The notes below the pieces were generated by a model. That model did not search any database, was not told where the DNA came from, and worked only from the letters and a program-made list of their open reading frames with translations. Of a stretch of DNA of 64,000 nucleotides, positions 55,428 to 64,000 are shown one piece after another. Each line of letters begins with the position of its first letter. Within the stretch, counting starts at the first letter, position 1. The translations under genes and the position numbers were made by a program. This DNA is from Gigaspora rosea. Its lineage: Eukaryota; Glomeromycota; Glomeromycetes; Diversisporales; Gigasporaceae. The stretch is taken from contig QKWP01000218.1 of assembly GCA_003550325.1 (NCBI GenBank), positions 174,072-238,071 on the forward strand, read 5' to 3'.

Positions 55428-58400
55428 AAAAAATATATTATTAATTGAATTTTTTCACCAATTCTACAAAATTACAAATCTAATTATAATTTTTTAATTG
55501 TTAATAGGTTTAAAAAATAACTACTAAACTGATTCGGAATCAATTTTTAGATTGGTTCAAAATCCTTTAACTACCTGGCTCTATCTAAAATTTTTACTTC
55601 AACTTAAGTATATTCGACATACAACAATAACAATAAATATAAATAATGCAAAATACTTTAATTATGGTTCTTTATTAAAAATCATCTAGGAAAAAATATG
55701 AATAGAAAGGGTTTTTAATAGTTTATCAATTCTTCATTACCTTTGTGGATGTCACTATCTGGTTTTGGTGAAATTATGTATGCATGTATTTATCTAGACG
55801 AAGATTTGATTGGTGAGTTAACATACAGAACGTTACTATCATCTGATACTTTAATCATTCTTGGATTTTTTCTTCAGATTCACAATCAACTACCGGTAGT
55901 ATAATTATGAATTTTTATAGCTGTTAAGTTTTTGCATTCCCATACCATAAAAATTACACCATTATGACTTGTGTAATATAGTAATGCAACTTTAAATGTT
56001 TATAATCGATTTAACACGATCATTCTAATTGATGATTGTACACATGTATTTTTCAAGATCTCTAAAGTAAAGTCGATATGATACGTGGAATTTGTGAAAC
56101 CATATGATAAAATTTTAGACGTAAACAATTACTAAAAATTTCACGTAATATTTTTCAATTATTATTATTGAATATTTTTGACGTTTAATACTACTGTACC
56201 GGTTTGTTCTTTTGAGTTTTTTAACTTTTAGTAAATAATCTTGCGTAACCGATTAACATTTTTATCAACAAAAATGATTTTAAATATAAATTACGGCCCA
56301 AAATATGGTTTAATAGAACTTAGCGTATTTTAAATTACTGTACAACATTATTCTCTTGAAAATAAACTACCAAACAAAACTATATAAAAAACTTTTGGAT
56401 TGTGTCGAAGCACTTATTTTTATTAGCTTTATATTATTTTTGATTTATTTTTACTAAAAAAAGTAGTTTTGGAAAGTATGAATAAACACGCATATATATA
56501 CGTGTATATGTTAATATATTTCGTTATTATTCTTGATATTTCGATTTATTTTTACTAGCAAAAAGAATGCTGAATGTGCATAAATCGCAACCAAAAATAA
56601 TTCTGGAGGTGCATAAATAATACTTTCACTTCCTTTTGCAAATAAGAATTTTGGATTTTTTTTCCTTCACACTTTTTTTGATGTTTTTGATTATTTTTGA
56701 TTTATATTTACTAGAAAAAGAGTCTGGATATATTAAATGCTTAGAATACTCATGAAAAAAAAAACACCTGCATCGTATTATTTGGCGGTAATGAGAAAAA
56801 AATCGTTGTTTAGAATTGTGTCAATCTTTTGAACAGCGCTTCTCTCCTCCTCATCATCATCCGCTGTTGTTGTGAAGCTTTCGTAACGAAACGCAGACGC
56901 GCCACTATCACCATCGGTGGATTTTAATAGTCGTTATTATAAGGTCTTCAACTTAATGCTATGTAATGAAATTACACCTCCACAGACTCTATGATAAGTA
57001 AGATCCAAAATCTAGAAGATTTGTATCTAGAGAGCCAACAATAGAACGTCCACGGGTAACTATACCCCATCTTTTACGATTGGACGAACTCCCAATTAAA
57101 TCAATATATAACCTATTTACTATGAATAATCATTCGTCCAATATTAACTAAATTTAAAAGACGTGTATAAAAGTTTTGAGAACCATTGAATTTGCAAGAT
57201 TACCATCAAAACAATGACCATCAGCTACATACAATATTCTAACCCTTCCGGCCTAATGAATAACTTGCCGGCTTAGCTCAAATAAAAAGTGTGAAACGAT
57301 GCTTTTATTCGATCATCAATGACCAAAATTAACTCGCGTTAGCTGCCATATACATATTATACATATGTAAATATGTAGATACAGTATGATTTGTTTTGAA
57401 GTTTTGCATAAGGGGCATTCATGATTTACGTACTGTATTGTAATGGTATTATTTTTGTATTATCTTTAATATCTCTGTAATAATACTGATTTAATGTAAA
57501 TTAAAGGTATCCACTAATGTAAATTTTATTTGATATAATTAATTAAAATTTTTAGAATAAACTATTTAGGTCATAAAGCTACATCATAAGTTATGCGTAT
57601 CTCTCATTTATTATTTTCATTTGCATAAATATTTATCAATCTAAATATTTAGAATAAGCTTGAATTTAATGAGGTATGTCAATTAAAGTTGCCTGCGAAA
57701 AGTTACTATTTTTCAGTTTAATCGAAAACTAAGAGTATTTCGGACATGATTTAATTTTGAGAGTACTAAAAGTCAGCCGTTAAAATATATCAAAGGCATT
57801 TAAAGTGAATTATTTTTTAAAAAAAAATTTATAAGCATTTAGAAATTATGTTACGTAATATTCTTTATTTTTTTATACATATCTACTTAACTCTCTCAAC
57901 ACACTACTAGACTTGAAAATTGTTCTCCAGACACATGACTTATTACACGTGCATTTAATGGCAATGCCACACCAAAGCCAAAGATATTAATAAAACTAAT
58001 AGTTCTAATAAATCTTCTCTATATCTTATATATATCATTAACATTATATTTATTGTTGTTATTACTGTATATGTATATCACGTATCTAAATTAGATATAT
58101 TATAACTGATAGATATAATGATTAAGTATCTTAGTCATCATGTATAAATAACTCGATTTTCTTCGAAAGTCGATAATTTTACACACGTTGATTAATAAAA
58201 TAAAAAATCGTGCTTCATGCGCGAAATAAACCTAAAACTCGATCGTTAGGAGAATTAACGATCTTGATCACGTGATTATCATGAAGAGATTGCACAATCA
58301 CATATCTTTTAGTTTACCATATACGACTGTCTATATATTCATATGGACGCTATCAGTAGAAAGGGGAGAAGTCTCCTTTTTTGCTAAAAAAATTTTTATT

Positions 58401-58540
58401 GGCTCATTAGTAAAGCTAAAACGTGATTTTCTCGAAATTTTTGATCAGATCTGAATGTAGATATCTCTTAGCTCGTAAAAGTATATCACTCCAAAACCTC
58501 TTACACTAGGAAAATGGGAACCATTTAAAGTCCGAAGGAC
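55428..58540. other. Long intergenic region without a supported gene
   Basis: Less repetitive than the 11-48 kb block. A more GC-rich island at about 56820-56935 contains a 34-codon Arg/Met/Gln-rich minus ORF (56810-56914), too short to call. The ORF at 58272-58454 has no motif. The CTTTTTATT..TTTGATTTATTTTTACTA words near 56440, 56545 and 56695 form a loose three-copy direct repeat. Confidence 0.45.
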
Positions 58541-58545
58541 AATAT

Positions 58546-61406
58546 GGGGTGTCCCCTATTAAAAGGGCCCATTTTTACATTCATCTCATTTTGAGATAAT
58601 TGAGTTTAACCATTTGTTTTGATTTTCGGACTGATCCGGGATTAACCAAATTTCACACTTTTGATTGGTTAAATGTAGCAGGTGACTATCGGGTAGTCTC
58701 GTGATGTGCTTGGCCTAATGTTGTTAGCCGAAATTGTTTTATGCTTGTAGAAATATTTTGACATTTGATATTTAGGCTGCCGAAATGTCTAAATATTATC
58801 GAAATCCTNGTGACAACTCCAGCGACGACTCCAGCTATGACTTTCCTTGTTCTTCAAGTGTTCCATATTAAATTATGAGCCTTGAGTTAATCATATATGC
58901 TGTATTGCTGCGATTTCGTGTGATCGAAAGATGAACGACACTCTATGCTGAAAAAGTGAATAAAAAAAACATTTTGATAAAGATCAGCTCATGAAATTAT
59001 AAAAGACTGAAAAGACTGACACTCATATATTTTTAGACAAGTCTTTTGTTAAAAAGCTCATTTTTTTAAAAAAATTGATTATACAATATAAAGTTGTTTA
59101 CAATACAGTATCAACAAACCTTTGCTTTGGCGACCAAATTAACTTGCTAATTCCTTTTTTGAACAATAGTTAGCCACCATCCTTTTGTGATCGTCCCTAC
59201 CATTTGTATAGTACTGTTCTTATCAGATCATTTACGTTTCGGTACTGTTTTTATCTTAATCCTTGGCTAATATTATTTGTAGTTAATTTTTTTTTTGGCA
59301 ATTTTTTCATTTGCAATAAACTATATCAGATATAAAATATATATATATATATATTCTTTTTGTAGTTAAAAATCAACATAATTAATTTTAATTTTGTAAT
59401 GCAACATTACAATGAAGCAAACATATTTTAACTTCGAACAAAAGTTATAGACTGTTTTTTTTTTTGTTTTAATTATGGTAAAATTGTTGAAATTAGTCCA
59501 GAATACCACGAAAAATCGTGTTTGGCATTTTGACGACTACAAATCACTCTTTTTATAGTGAAGTTAGACTCAGGAAAGCTATATAAATTCTTTCGATATA
59601 ATAAAATTTTTTATTAATGGAACTGATTACTTCACTACAACGAGAGTGATGTATATAAAACATGTTTATTTTCTATATATTGATCCTTGAACTTGATTAC
59701 TTCTTAACTATTTTTAAATTGGCTCACTTATTCTTTTTTACTACAAAATCAACTTACCAACAGTGTCACGGGTGACATCAAACGCGAAAAGGCATGTGTC
59801 TTTACAATCAAATTTAGAAAGGATGAATTGGGAATATCGGAGGTAGTGTTGTTAGCCGAAATTGTTTTATGCTTGTAGAAATATTTTGACATTTGATATT
59901 TAGGCTGCCAAAATGTCTAAATATTATCAAAATCCTAAATTATGTCGAAATGTCTAAATAATGTCGAAATGTCTAAATTAAGAAATATATATGAAAAAAC
60001 ATATAGTAATAGGTTCGCTATCCAAACAAGCTCTAGCGTTCATACTTTAACATCAATACCTCTAGTCTAGGACTAATTATTTGACCCTATACCAATCAAC
60101 TCACGCATAAACTACTGACCTCTCGGTTCTAAAATTTTCTAAACCCCAAGGTCCTAAACTATATGAAAACACAAGCATAAGCAATATGTCTAACATACGC
60201 CCATATAGCTAAAGAGAATCGGGGCGTCATCCTGCATCATCTGTTTCAGGTCCCTGCACTGCCATTGCAGCTGCGGAACTGTATGTAAATATCACGAAGT
60301 AGGGATGCGAATCGATTACCTCAAAATCGGTTTAGAATCGATGATCGAATTCTAAATCTTTATAGTTATTTCTTGTATTGAGTGGCCCGATTAGATTCTA
60401 TTTTTATTATTTAATACTGTAAGTTATTAGGTTTTACAAATAATATGAAGCAATGTACAAAGTTTTCTGGTTGTTTTAAAGCTATACCAGAGCTTATTGC
60501 GCTTTGCAAAAATGTGTGACCTCTGCAGATCATGGTGTCATTTAAAATCACGAGAAATCAGCCGATTTTTCAATTTTAAAGATTTCAGATAAAACATAGA
60601 TGTTTTTGATGAAAATGATGATCAATAGGGAATTAAAATTTTACTGTGTAAATCACAGGGTCACACTTTTTTGCAAAACGCTATAATTAAATAGAATCTT
60701 CATATTTACAAATTATATAAATAATAATACGTATTATTAATAACAAACATAGACATTATAAAATGGCTACCGGTAAGTATAAACTATCAGTTTAAAGTTT
60801 AAATTAAATAATGCGCATTAACAACAAATACAGCCATTAGAAATGGCTAAGTACAAAATATGGGCTTAATATTTTTAATAACATGTGATTTAATAATAAA
60901 CACCATATTTAAAAGCATAGAACATTTATTAAAATTTTAGACTTCTAAATAGATAATATAAAAAGATTATATACTAATGCTACATACATATATACATATA
61001 TAATATTTTTATTGTTTATTTTAATTTAGACATTTAGTCATATAGCATTATATTTAGTCAACTATTTAAACATTTAGTCACATAGTATTTATTTAGTCAA
61101 CTATTTAGAAATTTAGGCAAATTTAGACTTTTGACATTTCGAAAAAAAAATAATGCCATGTCGAATTATATTTAGACACTAATTGCCTAAATAGTTGACT
61201 AAATTAAGTATTTCGACTAACAACATTAGCTTGGCCTTAGACAACTTCGTTTAATATTTCTTTTACGTTATCTCTATTTTTTATTATGCAAATCGACTTT
61301 CATTTATAATTGAAAAATGTCAATCATGTTAAAATTTACATGAATCTAATAAAAACTCAATTTTTGAAAAATTGTAAAAATGGGCCCTTTTAATAGGAGA
61401 CACCCC
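58546..61406. mobile_element. Long-TIR element (about 2.9 kb) hosting a hAT insertion
   Basis: 33-bp terminal inverted repeats (58546-58578 and 61374-61406) differ at one position; they begin GGGGTGTCCCCTATTAAAAG. ATAT borders both ends, so a short AT-type duplication is possible but not distinguishable. Just outside, GTCCGAAGGACA (58530) and TGTCCTTCGGAC (61551) form another inverted pair. No transposase is visible. Confidence 0.7.
58716..61228. mobile_element. hAT-like element nested in the long-TIR element; internally inconsistent assembly
   Basis: The left end TAATGTTGTTAGCCGAAAT and the right end ATTTCGACTAACAACATTA are inverted. GCTTGGCC flanks exactly (58708-58715 and 61229-61236). 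The first 93 bp of the element recur at about 59846-59936, and the first copy stops at a single N (58809). Most likely the true element is about 1.4 kb (59847-61228) and 58810-59845 was misplaced; a true internal duplication is the alternative. Subterminal AATGTCTAAAT / ATTTAGACATT words are abundant on both sides. Confidence 0.7.
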
Positions 61407-61824
61407 ATATAATATTACACTGATCTAGCCAATAACCATCAGTTTTCTATTGTTTTGATTGTTTTTTTTATGTTACACCTGATCTAGCCAATCAGGATTC
61501 AGAATTTGCTAACACACGGACATCGGGTGTACTATTGCTCTACCTGTGAGTGTCCTTCGGACAATTAATAAACTTGTATCGTGTTACTAAATTACTAACC
61601 CAAGCACAAAATCGATTTGGAAGTGGTTTGAGTGTAACACCTTTGTACCGTTACTAAAATCAAAAAGGTAATTGATCTAAACTTCATTTAGAATTATTTG
61701 AATTAATTCACAACCCTTGATTTTCGTGCGTATGTTCATGCATACGCATGCATAACATTTTTATCTATCTTGCATCACTATTTATGTATATACATGATCA
61801 AAAACAGATAATTGTTTTTTAACC

Positions 61825-64000
61825 ATGATTCTCTCTAAAAGTTTATCATTATGGACTATTTTATGCATACTCGCTTTACTAAATAGCTTAGCATTTATAT
61901 TAGCATCACCCATTAAAAAGCATGCTTACGTTCCAGAGACAAAAACTTTTTATCTGCACCTCTATAAAGCAAAACTTTCACCAGATGGATTTGAACGAGT
62001 TGTTTGGACTGTGAATGGTTTATAACTTTTTAAAAATTAAAATATAAAAATCTTTTAACCCCATTAAATCTCATTTACATTTTAAATAAATAAATCACTA
62101 GGAACATACCCTGGACCAACACTTGTTGTAACAAAAGGCGATAGACTTATAATTCACATTATCAATAATTTAGGAGAACCAACATCGGTAAATTGATATC
62201 TTATTTTCAATTATTTATCCAACTTTTTAAAAATATTATTAAAAGAAAAACAAATTTGATCCTTGCATTTAGATTCATTTTCATGGTTTTTTTCAAAGGG
62301 GAACTAATTGGTATGATGGAGTTCCTGGACAAACACAATGTCCAATACCCAACAATACGACATTTATCTACAATTTTACCATTCCGGATCAAAGTGGCAC
62401 TTTTTGGTAGTAAGTATCCAAATTTATCCCATTTTATTTTAAATCTTGCGAACATTATCTCTAACTATAATTAAAGTCATAGTCACTATCTAGCACAATA
62501 TGTTGATGGTGTTCTAGGTGCCATTATTGTCAAAGACCCCAATGATCCATATCAAAATGACTATGATGAAGAAATAGTAGTTCTTCTATCAGATTGGTAT
62601 CATAACGAATCATCAACTTTAATAAGTTATTATTTGTCTCCAGCGAGTGAAGGAAAAGAACCTCAACCAGATAATGGATTAATTGACGGAAGAAATAATT
62701 ATCATTGTGAATGGGCACTTGCTTCTCATAAATGCATTGATAAAGCTGGTCTTTCAAAGTTTAATTTCGTTCCTGGAAAAAGATATCGTTTGAGAGTTAT
62801 AAATACTAGGTGATTTTTAAAATCCATAATACTTGTGAATTTAATTATAAATAGTTATAGATTATTCATGTGATATGATCATATAAACATTTTTGCCTTG
62901 ATATTTTTGTCATAAAACCATTTATGCAAAATGTCATGACAAAAAATTTCACATGCTAATATAATATGAGCAATAACATCAATATTGGACATACGAAAAT
63001 AGCAGGAAATTTTTTTTATCGGAGTTAATGTCACTCATGTGCCAATACGCAGCACATGGGAGTGACATTGAAAAAATTTCCTGTTATTTTTCATCGTACG
63101 CTCAATATCTTATACTTACAATATTAAAAAATTAAAAATTTTATAACTTATATAGTGCATTTTCAAATTTCATATTTTCGATTGATGAACATGAAATGGA
63201 TTTAATTGAAGTAGAAGGAATGATGACAAAAAGACACAAAATACATCGCCTTATCATTAATGTAGCACAACGCTATTCAGTAATCGTAACTGCTGATAAA
63301 TTGGTTTCAAATTTTTGGATGAGAGCAGATTTACAAACTGATTGTTTTGATGATTCATCAGATCAAATTGTGCATCTCAATCCGTATGTAAAAGCCATAG
63401 TTCATTATGAAGGGGCCAATAATTTGGATCCTACAACAAAAGGATGGGCAGATAATCCTAATTATCATGATCATTGTGTCGATTTGAACACATCAGATAT
63501 TAAACCACTTTTTCTAGAAAATGTTCCAGCAAAAGCTGATCAGATCATATATCTTAATGCTTCTTTCGAAAATGATGATTTTAATATTAACAGAGGATTA
63601 ATCAATGGTTCCACATACGTAATTGATATATACAATCCAACTATAAATCAAGTTTTATTTGAAAACAAACATTCATTTCCACCAAATCAAAATGTCTTTG
63701 GTCAATTTAATACTTCCCAAGTTATTGATATTGTGGTATATAGTGAGTATCAAATTTTCTAATAGATTCAATGTAATGAAATTTTGAAATTGTCAACTTC
63801 TTAAATTTATTTATCGTCTATTAGACGATGATGATGGAGAGCATCCATTTCATTTGGTAAGTATATTAGCATCATTATATATAATAACTATGATTATGAC
63901 CCCTACTTATGTACGTACGCACATATGTGAATTTTAGCATGGTCACACATTCTGGGTACTTGGTTCAGGTGAAGTTAATACTGAGCCAGATTATTCGAAA
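61825..64000 (+). CDS. Multicopper oxidase (laccase/ferroxidase type), 3' end outside window
   Basis: Multicopper oxidases oxidise phenols or metals such as Fe(II) and reduce O2 to water at a type 1 plus trinuclear copper site. Exons: 61825-62017, 62102-62187, 62273-62409, 62477-62809, 63156-63742, 63835-63856 and 63938 onward; all introns are GT-AG and the frame is continuous. The protein starts with a signal peptide or anchor ([19 protein letters not shown]), then [11 protein letters not shown], the first copper motif [20 protein letters not shown], the second [23 protein letters not shown], the middle cupredoxin domain and the third motif [17 protein letters not shown]. The fourth (HCH..WH) motif lies beyond the right edge. 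N-glycosylation sequons (NNT, NES) fit a secreted or plasma-membrane protein. Substrate cannot be told from this part. Confidence 0.93.
62982..63108. repeat. Hairpin element inside a multicopper oxidase intron
   Basis: ATATTGGACATACGAAAATA and GTCACTCATGTG on the left mirror CACATGGGAGTGAC and TATTTTTCATCGTACG..CAATAT on the right. It explains why this intron (62810-63155, 346 bp) is 4-5 times longer than the others in the gene (67-92 bp). Confidence 0.65.

Noticed and set aside
58272..58454. 60-codon plus ORF
   Set aside because: No motif, no splice-linked neighbour; chance ORF is likely.
62193..62757. ORFs on both strands inside the multicopper oxidase gene
   Set aside because: They cross clear GT-AG introns of the oxidase or are antisense shadows of its exons.

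Overview
The window is a repeat-saturated, very AT-rich stretch of a eukaryotic draft assembly. The gene content suggests an arbuscular mycorrhizal fungus, most likely Rhizophagus or a close relative. The basis is a TKL-like kinase with a Cys-rich leader and the phrase IEWIPFDRLDNIKKIG, a Sel1-repeat protein, short GT-AG introns of about 60-90 bp, and dense LINE and MITE content. This assignment is inference from family style; no search was run. Draft status is directly visible: an 88-base N gap (46239-46326) and single Ns at 22698, 51003 and 58809, two of them sitting between duplicated sequence.

Layout. 1-2030: gene-free, with one large inverted repeat. 2032-11400 (+): a multi-exon class I alpha-mannosidase (GH47) gene with several frame lesions; a 5.4-kb LINE (5887-11257, minus) with a perfect 12-bp target-site duplication sits in its last intron. 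11.4-48.3 kb: about 37 kb with no intact host gene, built from nested transposons (hAT, PIF/Harbinger-like, TA-flanked and TTAA-flanked palindromic elements), decayed copies of a tRNA-headed retroelement, minisatellites, a 5'-truncated LINE tail and homopolymer-rich spacer. 48.4-49.85 kb (-): a protein kinase gene with an in-frame TAG. 49.98-52.95 kb: a roughly 3-kb tandem array of about 105-bp units. 53.0-53.4 kb (-): a three-repeat Sel1 ORF with a hAT element inserted 15 bp upstream of its ATG. 54.2-61.8 kb: mostly non-coding, with a nested hAT inside a larger inverted-repeat element. 61825-64000 (+): the 5' part of an apparently intact secreted multicopper oxidase, running off the right edge.

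The host genes do not form a pathway: N-glycan trimming, signalling, Sel1 scaffold and copper oxidase are unrelated roles. The most interesting material is in the repeats. First, a 1.07-kb retroelement with a tRNA-like promoter head, a 39-nt A-tail and 17-bp target-site duplications, with several decayed relatives in the window. Second, a recurring palindromic module of about 40-110 bp carried by elements with unrelated ends, including inside a gene intron. Third, the intron-like tandem array with a splice-donor-like word in most units, lying between two same-strand genes.
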